A stretch of 64,000 bases of DNA from Pseudomonas japonica. GTDB taxonomy: Bacteria; Pseudomonadota; Gammaproteobacteria; Pseudomonadales; Pseudomonadaceae. How positions within the stretch are numbered: position 1 is the stretch's first letter; each line of letters begins with the position of its first letter. Positions 41,978 through 50,751 of the stretch are shown one piece after another. The stretch is taken from NCBI RefSeq assembly GCF_900188455.1, contig NZ_FZOL01000029.1, positions 1 through 64,000 of the forward strand, read 5' to 3'. Below the pieces are notes generated by a model. That model was not told where the DNA came from, made no database searches, and saw nothing but the letters and a program-made list of their open reading frames with translations. The position numbers were made by a program, and so were the translations under genes.

Positions 41978-42484
41978 GTGGCAGATTCCCAACCCGTCAA
42001 AGATGCGTTCTCCGAGCTCTACGGCACCAATCATCGTTGGCTGAGGGCCTGGCTCCATCGCCGCCTGCAATGCCCGGACGATGCCGCGGACCTGGCCCAG
42101 GACACCTTCCTGCGGGTCATGAGAACGCCGCAGCCGGTCGCCATCGAGGAGCCACGTGCATTTCTCGCCACCGTCGCACGGCGCCTGCTGAGCAATCTGT
42201 TTCGTCGTCGAGCGCTGGAAAGGGCGTACCTGGATGAGTTGGCCAACCTCATGGAGACTTGTGCGCCCTCCGAAGAAGAACTCGCGCTGGTGCACGAGGC
42301 GCTGGTCCAGATCGACCAGATGCTGCACGGCCTGCCGCTTCGGGTGCGCCATGTCTTCATTCTCAGTCGCCTGGATGGCCTGCCGCAGCCGCAGATCGCC
42401 CGGCAGTTGGGTATTTCCATCGCCACCGTGGAGCGCGACCTGCGCCGCGCCTTCCTGCATTGCCTGAGTGTCGCCGGCGCATGA
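41978..42484 (+). CDS. FecI-type ECF sigma factor (iron starvation sigma)
   Basis: A 168-residue sigma factor. Region 2 is 'DDAADLAQDTFLRVM'; region 4 is 'LPLRVRHVFILSRLDGLPQP' with 'QIARQLGISIATVERDLRRA'. The length is typical of FecI/PvdS-like factors. GTG start with a Fur box upstream, so it is expected to be made under iron limitation. It overlaps fecR by 4 bp. It would direct transcription of the TonB receptor at 43511 once a signal passes through FecR. Confidence 0.9.
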   Translation: MADSQPVKDAFSELYGTNHRWLRAWLHRRLQCPDDAADLAQDTFLRVMRTPQPVAIEEPRAFLATVARRLLSNLFRRRALERAYLDELANLMETCAPSEEELALVHEALVQIDQMLHGLPLRVRHVFILSRLDGLPQPQIARQLGISIATVERDLRRAFLHCLSVAGA

Positions 42485-43443
42485 CCTGCCAACCCTCTGA
42501 ACAGGCACTGCACGATGCCATCGACTGGATGCTGCGCCTGGAACACCTGCCCACCAGCGACCCCGCGCATCAGGCGTTCGAGCAATGGCACCAGCACAGC
42601 GCCGAGCATCGGGCGGCGTGGCAGCGGGTCAGCGCTGTGCTCGAGACGGCGCTGGCCGATCTCCAGGGACTGCCCGGCCAGGTACAGGTGGCCAGCCGCG
42701 CCTTGCGCGCGTTGCCCAACCCTTCGCGGCGAAACCTGCTGAGCAAGGGCCTGGCACTGTTGCTGCTGGGGGGCGGTGGAATCAGCGTGCTCAATCGCCT
42801 GGCCCCGGTGGCCGACCTGCTGGCCGACGCCCACACCGCCACCGGCGAGCGCAAGACCCTGCTGCTCGACGATGGTAGCCGTCTGATCCTCAACGCCCGC
42901 AGTGCGGCCGATATCCGCTTCGACGCCCAGCAACGCCGGGTAGTGCTGCGCGCGGGTGAACTGCAGGTGCAGGTGGCGCCTGACCGCGCACGGCCACTCA
43001 TTGTCGCCACCGCCCATGGCGAGGTGCGCGCGCTGGGTACCCGCTTCATGGTGCGTCAGGAGTCTGAGCGCTGCCTGGTCTCGGTCCAGCAGCACAGCGT
43101 GCTGCTCAGCACCGCCGACGGCAGCGCCCGGCGCGTGGAGGCGGGCCAGGCATTTGCCTTCGACCGGCGTGGCAGCGTGGCGGTGGCATCCTCGATGCGT
43201 ACTCGGGATGACTGGGTACAGGGGCGGATCGAAGCCCATGACGAGCCCCTGGGCGAGTTGGTGGAAGCGCTGCGTCCTTATTACGGCGGCCTGCTGCGCA
43301 TCAGCCCGCAAGCTGCGCAGGTCCGGGTGTTCGGCACCTTCCTTGTGGACGACATCGAGCGCACCCTGGCGTCGCTGGGCGAGACGCTGCCGATCCGGAT
43401 CGATACCGCGGGATTCTGGTTGACCCGGATCGATGTGAAATAA
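42481..43443 (+). CDS. FecR-type anti-sigma regulator
   Basis: A 320-residue inner-membrane regulator. The N-terminal DUF4880 region (about 5-50, 'DAIDWMLRLEHLPTSDPAHQ') binds the sigma factor. One membrane segment follows near 93-105 ('LLSKGLALLLLGGGG'). The periplasmic FecR domain is 'GERKTLLLDDGSRLILNARS' and onward, with a C-terminal STN-like end. It transmits receptor occupancy to the sigma factor. ATGA overlap with the sigma gene; the receptor gene follows after 67 bp. Confidence 0.9.
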   Translation: MTCQPSEQALHDAIDWMLRLEHLPTSDPAHQAFEQWHQHSAEHRAAWQRVSAVLETALADLQGLPGQVQVASRALRALPNPSRRNLLSKGLALLLLGGGGISVLNRLAPVADLLADAHTATGERKTLLLDDGSRLILNARSAADIRFDAQQRRVVLRAGELQVQVAPDRARPLIVATAHGEVRALGTRFMVRQESERCLVSVQQHSVLLSTADGSARRVEAGQAFAFDRRGSVAVASSMRTRDDWVQGRIEAHDEPLGELVEALRPYYGGLLRISPQAAQVRVFGTFLVDDIERTLASLGETLPIRIDTAGFWLTRIDVK

Positions 43444-43510
43444 CGATTTTTCTGCAGAGTGATGAGGGGATTCCGCATCTCGGGTGTCCTGGCTATGAAC
43501 GATCACTCAG

Positions 43511-45943
43511 ATGAGCCAACACTCCATGCCCCATCCTTCGCTCCGCCCCCATGCCCTGGCTGCCGCCATTGCTCTTGCCGGCCTGTCCTGGCAAGCCGTC
43601 GCTCAGAACGAACAGCTCAGCCATACCTTCGACCTGCCCGCCGCGTCGTTGGGCAGCACCCTGACCCGCATCGCCCGGGAAACCGGCAACGTGCTCTCGG
43701 TATCGCCCGCCCTGATCGAGGGCAAGACTGCCCAGCCGGTACGCGGCCAGATGACCACGCAGCAGGCAATGGATCAGGCGCTGCAGGGGAGTGGGCTGCG
43801 CCTGGAGGTCACGCCGAGCGGCAGCTGGAACCTGCTGCCCGTGGCGCAGGACGGTGCGCAGCTGGAACTGCCGGTGATGTCGATCGTCGGCATGCAGACC
43901 AGCGCGCCGACCTTTTCAGTGGGTACCAAAGTCCCGCTGCGCCTGCGGGAGGTGCCGCAGACGATCAACATGATCGGCCAGGAGCGGATCCAGAAACAGA
44001 ACCTCTATACCCTCGAGGATGCGTTGGGTGAAGTCGGCGGGGTGACTGTGCAACGGATCGATGCCAGCCGCCTGAGCTTCTTCTCGCGCGGCTTCGAGAT
44101 CACTTCGCTGCAGCTTGACGGCACACCGACCACCATGGACAACCGGATCTTCCTGTCGCCGGACCTGACCATGTACGACCGCGTCGAGGCGCTCAAGGGG
44201 CCGTCCGGGAGCCTGACCGGCGCGGGCGGCGCGGGCGGCAGCATCAACCTGGTACGCAAGCGCCCGCTGCCCGACGCGGCGGTATCGGCCGAAGTCAGCG
44301 CCGGGTCCTGGGACAACTACCGTGGCATGGTCGACGTCACCGGCCCGCTGACCGAGGTCGGCAACATCCGCGGCCGCCTGGTGCTCAGCCAGCACAACCA
44401 GGCCTTCCCCTACGATGGCAGCGGCAAGCGTGAGTCGAACCAGGCCTACGGCATCGTCGACATCGACCTGACCCCGGACACCGTCTGGACCATCGGTGCC
44501 AGCAACCAGAACACCGACATCCGTGGCGCCCAGCGCTCGTTGTCGGCGTTCCGCTACACCAACGCTGCCGGCGAAGCGGCCATGTCGCTGCCGGACGTCT
44601 CGCGCAAGAACTTCTACGGCGCCAACTGGAACCGCGACTACTTCTGGAGCACTTCGGTGTTCACCGAGCTGGAGCATCATCTCGGTGGCGGCTGGAAGAC
44701 CAAGCTGGCGGTGCGCCATGCCGACAACAACTACGACCTGACCCAGGCCTACGCCCGCAACGGCGGTGGCATCGATCCGTCCGACAACCTGGTGTCGATG
44801 AACTCGATCATGTTCGACTACCGTGAGAAGCAGGACGAAGTCGACCTGTACGCCGACGGCCCGTTCAGCCTGTTCGGTCGCGAGCACACGCTGTTGGTGG
44901 GGACCAACTACTCGCGTTCGGAGTTCTCCTCCAACGGCGGCTACTTCTCCAGCTTCCTCGGTGATGTGGACCTCCACGACCCGCGGCCGGATTTCGGTTA
45001 CCCGGCGTTCCCCGATGACGACCGGCTACCGACCAACGTTGCCAATACCCGCTCCAAGGCGGTCTACGGCAACATGCGCATCAGCCTGGCCGACCCCCTG
45101 ACCCTGGTCCTCGGCGGCCGCGTCACATGGCTCGACATGCACCGTAGCCAGCACCAGCCCCAGGCCGGCTCGCCGTCGGAAAAGGCCAGCCAGAGCGAGT
45201 CGCAGAAGTTCACCCCGTTCTACGGGTTGATCTACGAACTGAACGACACCTACTCGCTGTACGCCAACTACGCCGAGGTGTTCAATCCGCAGCCGGTCAG
45301 CAACCTGGACATCAACAACAGCATCATCGAGCCGATCGAGGGCAAGCAGCATGAGCTTGGTATCAAGGGTGAGTTCCTCGACGGCGCGGTGAACGCTTCG
45401 CTGGCGGCCTTCCAGATCGAGGAAGAGAACCGCGCCATTCCCGACATGAGCGACCCGAACTCGCGGGCCGTGGTCGCCGGTGGCAAGGCGCGCACCCGTG
45501 GCTACGAGATGGAAGTGAGCGGGCAGGTGACACCTGACTGGTTCCTCACCGCCAACTTCGCCCACACCTACAAGCGCTACGACAGCCCCAACGAGCAGTT
45601 GCAGACCTACCTGCCGAAGAACATGCTGCGGGTCTGGACCCTCTACAAGTTGCCCGGCGAGCTTGACCGGTGGAGCGTGCAGGGCGGCGTGAGCGTCGTC
45701 AGCGAAACCTACAACAAACTGTACGTTCCCGGCATCGACATGGACGGCACCAAGCTGCGGCAGAGCGGCTACGCCCTGTACGACGCGGGTATCGGCTACC
45801 AGATCAACGAGCAGCTGTCGGCGGACCTGCTCGGTACCAACCTGACCAACAAGAAGTACTACCAGCGCATCAACACCTTCCAGGACGGGAACATCTTCGG
45901 TGACCCGCGCGCGGTGTCCTTGACCTTGCGCGCCAGGTTCTGA
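43511..45943 (+). CDS. TonB-dependent siderophore receptor with STN signalling domain
   Basis: An 810-residue outer-membrane receptor. The signal peptide ends 'SWQAVAQ'. The STN domain (about 35-110: 'FDLPAASLGSTLTRIARETG', 'ALIEGKTAQPVRGQMTTQQA') contacts FecR. Then come a plug ('FFSRGFEITSLQLDGTPTTM', 'VEALKGPSGSLTGAGGAGGS') and a barrel ending '...VSLTLRARF' with C-terminal Phe. This is a FpvA/FoxA/FiuA-like ferric-siderophore receptor. The three genes sigma-FecR-receptor form one cell-surface signalling unit. The siderophore is unknown and may be foreign. Confidence 0.92.
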   Translation: MSQHSMPHPSLRPHALAAAIALAGLSWQAVAQNEQLSHTFDLPAASLGSTLTRIARETGNVLSVSPALIEGKTAQPVRGQMTTQQAMDQALQGSGLRLEVTPSGSWNLLPVAQDGAQLELPVMSIVGMQTSAPTFSVGTKVPLRLREVPQTINMIGQERIQKQNLYTLEDALGEVGGVTVQRIDASRLSFFSRGFEITSLQLDGTPTTMDNRIFLSPDLTMYDRVEALKGPSGSLTGAGGAGGSINLVRKRPLPDAAVSAEVSAGSWDNYRGMVDVTGPLTEVGNIRGRLVLSQHNQAFPYDGSGKRESNQAYGIVDIDLTPDTVWTIGASNQNTDIRGAQRSLSAFRYTNAAGEAAMSLPDVSRKNFYGANWNRDYFWSTSVFTELEHHLGGGWKTKLAVRHADNNYDLTQAYARNGGGIDPSDNLVSMNSIMFDYREKQDEVDLYADGPFSLFGREHTLLVGTNYSRSEFSSNGGYFSSFLGDVDLHDPRPDFGYPAFPDDDRLPTNVANTRSKAVYGNMRISLADPLTLVLGGRVTWLDMHRSQHQPQAGSPSEKASQSESQKFTPFYGLIYELNDTYSLYANYAEVFNPQPVSNLDINNSIIEPIEGKQHELGIKGEFLDGAVNASLAAFQIEEENRAIPDMSDPNSRAVVAGGKARTRGYEMEVSGQVTPDWFLTANFAHTYKRYDSPNEQLQTYLPKNMLRVWTLYKLPGELDRWSVQGGVSVVSETYNKLYVPGIDMDGTKLRQSGYALYDAGIGYQINEQLSADLLGTNLTNKKYYQRINTFQDGNIFGDPRAVSLTLRARF

Positions 45944-46084
45944 CACGTGGCCATCCGGCATGGTTCGCCATCGCCGCTTTGCATCAGCGCCAGGCAAATC
46001 CACCCCCGCAGGTTACCCGCTGATTCACAGGGCACTTGTGGGGGCGAGTCTGTCGAACCGCCGCGAAGGAACGAGGAAAACAGG

Positions 46085-46393
46085 GTGAAACCACAGGCGG
46101 TGCACAAGAAAAGCGCTCGGGACCGACAGCGCGCGCTGTGGCTGCTGCTGGCCCTGCTGCTGAGCTACCTGTTCATCTGGCCAGTCAGTGCCCTGGCCGC
46201 GCTGGCCCTGGCATGGCTTGGGCAAGCGCCAAGTGAGGCGGTACTGAGCAGTTCGATCGGCGCCTTCGTGTTCTACCCGCCACTGGCGCTCTGGTTGCTG
46301 TGCGCCCGTCGGGCCGTGCGCAGCGCCCTGTGGCTGGCCTGCGTGGCGCTGGCGCTGCTGGCCCTGCTGCATGCGCTGGCGGGGGCGGGCTGA
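46085..46393 (+). CDS. DUF3649 membrane protein of an iron-uptake locus
   Basis: A 102-residue protein with three hydrophobic segments ('LLLALLLSYLFIWPVSALAA', 'SSSIGAFVFYPPLALWLLCA', 'LACVALALLALLHALAG'). The GTG start at 46085 has a purine-rich GAGGAAAACAGG ribosome site. DUF3649 and DUF3325 proteins regularly flank PepSY iron-regulated membrane proteins behind TonB receptors in Pseudomonas, as here. Its stop overlaps the PepSY start (TGATG). Confidence 0.8.
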   Translation: MKPQAVHKKSARDRQRALWLLLALLLSYLFIWPVSALAALALAWLGQAPSEAVLSSSIGAFVFYPPLALWLLCARRAVRSALWLACVALALLALLHALAGAG

Positions 46394-47940
46394 TGTTCGA
46401 CAGTGTCCGCCAGGCCATGCTGTGGGTGCACCGGGTGTTGGGCCTGGGTTTTTCCGCGTTGCTGCTGATCGCGTTTTTCATGGGCAGCCTGGCCTTGTAC
46501 GACCGCGAACTGGACAGCTGGATGTTGCCGGCGCTGCGGGTGGCGCCAGCGGCCGCGCCGTTGTCGCTGGACCAGCAGGTGCTGCCACGGGTGGCCAGCC
46601 TCAGCGAAGGCAAGGCGTTGCTGCAGTGGTATGTCGAATTACCCGATGCTCGGCGCCCGCTGCTGCGCTTTCAGGCCTGGAGCGTCGAGCGCGAAGGCTT
46701 CAGCCGCTTCCTGGTGCCTGGCCGCGATGGCGTAGTGTCTGCCGCCGATAGCCGTGGCGGTGACTTTTTCTACCGCCTTCATTACACGCTGAACATCAAT
46801 GCCTGGAATCTCGGTACCCGGCTGCTGGGCCTGGCTGCGATGGTCGGGCTGATCGCCCTGATCGCAGGGGTGTGCATTCACGCGCGATTGTTCCAGGATC
46901 TGTTCACCCTGCGCACCGACAAGGCCCCGCGGCGCCTGCTCGACCTGCACAACCTGAGCAGTGTGTTCGCCTTGCCGTTTCATGCGCTGATCCTGCTGAG
47001 CGGGCTGCTGATCCTGTTCCCGCTGTATCTGCCCGCGTCCATCGATGCGTTGTATCCAGGTCAGGCCGAGCAGTTCGCGGTGCAGGCCAAGGCTGGCTAC
47101 AGCCGGCCGGCGGCGGGCGCGCCGGGGCCATTGGCGTCCCTCGACGGCATGCTGGTCGAGGCCCGCCAGCACTGGGGCGGCGGTGCACCAGCGTTCGTCA
47201 GGGTCTGGCACCCGGGTGATGCCAATGCCTATGTCGAGGTCAGCCGCAGCCTGGCCGACCGCCTGAGCCTGGACGGCCAGACCCTGTATTTCGATGCCGC
47301 CAGCGGGCGGCTGCTGCATGAATCGCGGCTGCCGCCCGCGGCCGCGACCCTGGATGCGCTGGCCGGGCTGCATGTGGCGCACTTCGACCAGCCCGGCTTG
47401 CGTGCCCTGTACTTTTTCGCAGGCCTGAGTGGTTGCGTGATGCTTGCCAGCGGCCTGCTGTACTGGCTGGCCAAGCGTCGTCTGCGGCAGCCTGCCCGGG
47501 ACGGGGGCGCGATGGCGATGACCCTGCTGTGCAGCGTGCTGATCACCGGCATGCCCCTTGCCACGTTGGCCATGCTGGTGGCGAACCGCTGCTTGCCGTT
47601 GACCTTGAGCGGGCGTGCCGACTGGGAGGTGCGGGTTTTCTTCGCCGCCTGGGGGCTGGCCGGGCTGCACGCGCTGTGGGTGATTGGCCGTTGCGCGCAG
47701 GCCCGCGCGCCCTGGGCAGCGCAGTGCCTGGCGATCAGCGCGCTGGCGCTGCTGGCCGTGCTGTCGAACGCCTGGAGCACGGGCGATCATCCGTGGCGGG
47801 CGCTCAGTCAGGGTTTGTGGGCGGTGGCCGGTGTCGATCTGGTACTGCTGGGTAGCGCATTGCTTGCCGGTAGCCTGGGCTGGCGCTTGCGCCGGGGTGC
47901 TGCGGCCGGGCGCAGGTTGGCGGAGGTCAAGGATGCCTGA
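46393..47940 (+). CDS. PepSY-associated iron-regulated membrane protein (PiuB-like)
   Basis: A 515-residue membrane protein. It begins 'SVRQAMLWVHRVLGLGFSAL' (first helix with His), has a PepSY-type periplasmic region, 'RRLLDLHNLSSVFALPFHAL' with paired His residues, and further helices to the end. Members are thought to act in reduction or processing of ferric siderophores at the inner membrane. It is coupled to the DUF3649 gene upstream and overlaps the DUF3325 gene by 8 bp. Confidence 0.87.
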   Translation: MFDSVRQAMLWVHRVLGLGFSALLLIAFFMGSLALYDRELDSWMLPALRVAPAAAPLSLDQQVLPRVASLSEGKALLQWYVELPDARRPLLRFQAWSVEREGFSRFLVPGRDGVVSAADSRGGDFFYRLHYTLNINAWNLGTRLLGLAAMVGLIALIAGVCIHARLFQDLFTLRTDKAPRRLLDLHNLSSVFALPFHALILLSGLLILFPLYLPASIDALYPGQAEQFAVQAKAGYSRPAAGAPGPLASLDGMLVEARQHWGGGAPAFVRVWHPGDANAYVEVSRSLADRLSLDGQTLYFDAASGRLLHESRLPPAAATLDALAGLHVAHFDQPGLRALYFFAGLSGCVMLASGLLYWLAKRRLRQPARDGGAMAMTLLCSVLITGMPLATLAMLVANRCLPLTLSGRADWEVRVFFAAWGLAGLHALWVIGRCAQARAPWAAQCLAISALALLAVLSNAWSTGDHPWRALSQGLWAVAGVDLVLLGSALLAGSLGWRLRRGAAAGRRLAEVKDA

Positions 47941-48244
47941 GTGGCTGACGAGTGGACTGGTGTTGGGTCTGCAGACGCTGGGCCTGGCGTTGCTGGCCCT
48001 GAGCCAGACCGGCCATTGGCAGCGGGTGATGCAGTCGCGAGCGTTCCCCGCTATACGTGCTCTGCGCCTGTCAGCGCTGCTGGTTTCGAGCCTGGCATGG
48101 CTGGTGGGGCAAGCCGGTCTGGGGCTGGCAATAGGGACGTTGTTCTGGGCCCTTGCCCTGGTGCCCTGCGGATTCGGCGTGAGCGTGATGTTGTGCTGGC
48201 GCAAGGTCTGGTTGCGCCGGCTGGGTCGATGTTTTTGTGGCTGA
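47933..48244 (+). CDS. DUF3325 membrane protein of an iron-uptake locus
   Basis: A 103-residue protein with about three spans ('LTSGLVLGLQTLGLALLALS', 'LLVSSLAWLVGQAGLGLAIG', 'FWALALVPCGFGVSVMLCW'). It overlaps the PepSY gene by 8 bp and completes the DUF3649-PepSY-DUF3325 trio. The 259 bp that follow (48245-48503) show no gene or clear signal before the convergent AraC gene. Confidence 0.8.
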   Translation: MPEWLTSGLVLGLQTLGLALLALSQTGHWQRVMQSRAFPAIRALRLSALLVSSLAWLVGQAGLGLAIGTLFWALALVPCGFGVSVMLCWRKVWLRRLGRCFCG

Positions 48245-48503
48245 GGTCAGTGAATGGGCGGGGGCAGGTGCTGGTGTGGCCAGCTTCATGAGTCCAATGG
48301 GTTTTCTGTGGATCTGAGGAAGTGATCACAAGCTGTCCGGATCCCCCGCCTTGGTACATGCAGGACTTCAGTTCATCTCGCCGGTGCGTGGGCAACGAAG
48401 CTGGAGCGGCCCCGCTGACGTCAGCCTCTGTGATGACCCATACGCGGCAGTGCGGCGGCACTCCGTAGGCCGAGAACCAGCGCAAGCCAGTACGTAGCCG
48501 CAT

Positions 48504-49478
48504 TCAGTCCACCGAAGCGCTGCGCTCACTGCCGGGGAAGTAGCCAAAGCGTTTCTTGAATACATTCTTGAAGTAGTAGAAGTTGTCATAGCCAATGTCG
48601 TAGGCAACATCCTGCGCGGCTTTGCCTTGCGAAAACAGCAACAGCGCGATGTCCATGCGGTGCTTTTCCAGAAACGCACTGATGGTCAGGCCCGTGTACT
48701 GCTTGAAGTAGCGCTTGAGGTAACACTCGTTCATGCCCACCTGGCGGGCGAGCTTGGGAATGGTGATTTTCTCGCTGCAGCGTGATTCAAGAATGGCGAT
48801 GGCTTGCTCGACTTCCTTGCGGTACTTGTCATCCTGCTGCGAGGGCAGGGTGAAGAGCGAGCCGAGCAGCGACAGGGCGACCCCTTCGATATTGATCAGG
48901 TCCAGCTCGGAGTTGGCCTTGGGCAAACCGACCAGGTAATGCAGGGCGCAGACCAGTTTGGGATCGAGGGTGTCCAGCATCATCACCTCGGATCGATCCA
49001 GGTCCTGAAAGAAGCGCGTGACCTTGTTCTGTCTGATCGAACTGCCGATTTTCTCCAGCAACTCGATATTGAACTCCATCGACAGGGTCGTTACCGGCGT
49101 GCGCGCGGGTATGGAAAACACGACCGGGCCGAACTGGCCTTTGCGCAGGAAGATCTGCGGCGCCTTGACCTGATACTCCTCACCGCTGTCCGGTCGGGTG
49201 AACTGACAGGTCCCCGTGAGGAACACCGTGATGCCAAAAGAGCGGAACGGCATTTCGCAATGCAACTGCGTGGCTTGCTTGAAGCAGAAGTGACCACGGC
49301 CCAGGCAGATTCTGCCGAAATCGTACAGATCATTGCTGCCCTGGCCCAGGCCGGGGTTGATGTCATGCACGTGGTAATTGTTGGCCAATGCTGTGCTGGG
49401 CGAGAACAGATCGGTGAATTTGCGAAGCCTCTGCTTGTGCGCTGGCGTGTACAGCACGTGGTCTTGCATGCAACTCAT
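48504..49478 (-). CDS. AraC family regulator, PchR-like
   Basis: A 324-residue regulator. Residues about 40-150 resemble the PchR N-terminus ('FGITVFLTGTCQFTRPDSGE', 'IFLRKGQFGPVVFSIPARTP'), which senses a ferri-siderophore inside the cell. The C-terminal AraC HTH is 'KITIPKLARQVGMNECYLKR' and 'DVAYDIGYDNFYYFKNVFKK'. It diverges from the MFP/RND-receptor-siderophore genes and is their likely activator. It is shut off by iron if the Fur-like sequence in the shared promoter region is real. Start at 49478; an ATG 9 bp downstream is an alternative. Confidence 0.88.
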   Translation of the reverse strand: MSCMQDHVLYTPAHKQRLRKFTDLFSPSTALANNYHVHDINPGLGQGSNDLYDFGRICLGRGHFCFKQATQLHCEMPFRSFGITVFLTGTCQFTRPDSGEEYQVKAPQIFLRKGQFGPVVFSIPARTPVTTLSMEFNIELLEKIGSSIRQNKVTRFFQDLDRSEVMMLDTLDPKLVCALHYLVGLPKANSELDLINIEGVALSLLGSLFTLPSQQDDKYRKEVEQAIAILESRCSEKITIPKLARQVGMNECYLKRYFKQYTGLTISAFLEKHRMDIALLLFSQGKAAQDVAYDIGYDNFYYFKNVFKKRFGYFPGSERSASVD

Positions 49479-49562
49479 TTGCGGCCCATCCCCTGTGCCT
49501 GAGCGTCAGGAATACTCCATATTCACTCAAAAAGCCTTACGGATCAGTTGTTTACCCGTTTT

Positions 49563-49591
49563 TTGCAAGTGATTCTTATTTCGATTATATG
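49563..49591 (+). promoter_or_regulatory. Sigma-70 promoter with overlapping Fur-like sequence
   Basis: TTGCAA (49563-49568), 17-bp spacer, TATATG (49586-49591): close to consensus. The spacer and flanks (AAGTGATTCTTATTTCGATT) are AT-rich and Fur-box-like. It lies upstream of the membrane-fusion gene in the divergent region with the PchR-like gene. This would give iron-repressed expression of the export and uptake genes. Confidence 0.6.
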
Positions 49592-49644
49592 GCAGAGGTG
49601 GGCGTGAGTATAGTCGCATGCAATCTTGCTCTGGAGTGACCCGT

Positions 49645-50751
49645 GTGAGGAAGTACGTTTACCTGGGTGCCTCTGCCATGGCCCTGTGTGTCGGATATGC
49701 CGCGTTGACCGGGCCTCAGGCCGTCGAGCCGCAGCGCCTGGCCTATGCACTGACGGTGCAACTTGCCCAGCCCGAGCGGCAGGGCTATGCGCGCACGATC
49801 ACCGCGACCGGGGCGATTGCTGCTTGGGAAACCGCGGTGCTGTCATCGGAGATCGACGGTCTGCCGGTTGCCCGCATCCTGGTGGAGGAGGGCGACCTGG
49901 TCGAGGCCGGGCAAGTGCTGGCCGAGCTCGATCAGCGCTTCCCCCTGTTCGAGTTGCAGCGCCTCAAGGCGCAGGAACAGGAAGCCGCCGTCACCTTGCG
50001 TGACGCCCACAGAAACGCTGACAGGGCCCGGGAACTGAAGGGCTCGGGAGCAATTGCCGAGCAACAGGCGAGTTCGATGTTGATGGCGGAAGGCGCTGCT
50101 GCAGGCAGGCTCGATGCGCTCAAGGCGCAGCGGGCCAGCCAGCAATTGCGCCTGGAGCGAAGCCGTATCGTGGCATCCGATGCGGGGGTGATCGTTTCAC
50201 GATCGTTGAGCAAAGGGCAGGTGGTGTCCACGGGGCAGGAACTGTTTCGCCTGTTACGCCAGGGCAGGCTGGAATGGAATGCCCGTCTGGGTTCCGCGGA
50301 TCTTGCCAGGGTCGTGCCAGGGCAGGCGGTGTTGGTCAGGGCCGGCGGTGCCGTGCATACGGGCAAGGTCAGGGCGATCGTGCCGGACCTTGACAGCGAT
50401 ACCCGTGAGGCGATTGTCCACGTCAGCCTGACGGCGGGGCTCAAGCAGGGGCTGTTCCCGGGCATGTTCGCCCGCGGCGAGTTCGCGCCCGAGCCGCTCG
50501 AAGGCTGGACCTTGCCGCGTTCGGCCGTGGTGATGCGCGATGGCCACAGCCTGGTGTTCACCGTGGGCACCGATGATCGGGTGTCGTCCTTGCCGGTGCA
50601 GATTCTGGCGTACCTCAAGGACAGGCTGGTGGTCTCCGGTGTCCAGGGCTCGGAGCGAGTGGTGCTGCGAGGCGGTGAGTTTCTCAATGACGGCGATCAG
50701 GTCCGGATCGATGCCGCTGAAGTACTGCTGACCAGGAGCTCGCACGACTGA
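49645..50751 (+). CDS. RND efflux membrane-fusion (HlyD-type periplasmic adaptor) protein
   Basis: A 368-residue adaptor with an N-terminal membrane anchor ('YVYLGASAMALCVGYAALTG'). The lipoyl half-motifs are 'SSEIDGLPVARILVEEGDLV' and 'RSRIVASDAGVIVSRSLSKG', flanking a helical hairpin (about 95-155), then the beta-barrel domain. The GTG start at 49645 has GGAG at 8 bp; an ATG at 49618 is possible. Its TGA overlaps the first base of the RND gene. It pairs with that transporter; no outer-membrane factor gene is in the window. Confidence 0.88.
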   Translation: MRKYVYLGASAMALCVGYAALTGPQAVEPQRLAYALTVQLAQPERQGYARTITATGAIAAWETAVLSSEIDGLPVARILVEEGDLVEAGQVLAELDQRFPLFELQRLKAQEQEAAVTLRDAHRNADRARELKGSGAIAEQQASSMLMAEGAAAGRLDALKAQRASQQLRLERSRIVASDAGVIVSRSLSKGQVVSTGQELFRLLRQGRLEWNARLGSADLARVVPGQAVLVRAGGAVHTGKVRAIVPDLDSDTREAIVHVSLTAGLKQGLFPGMFARGEFAPEPLEGWTLPRSAVVMRDGHSLVFTVGTDDRVSSLPVQILAYLKDRLVVSGVQGSERVVLRGGEFLNDGDQVRIDAAEVLLTRSSHD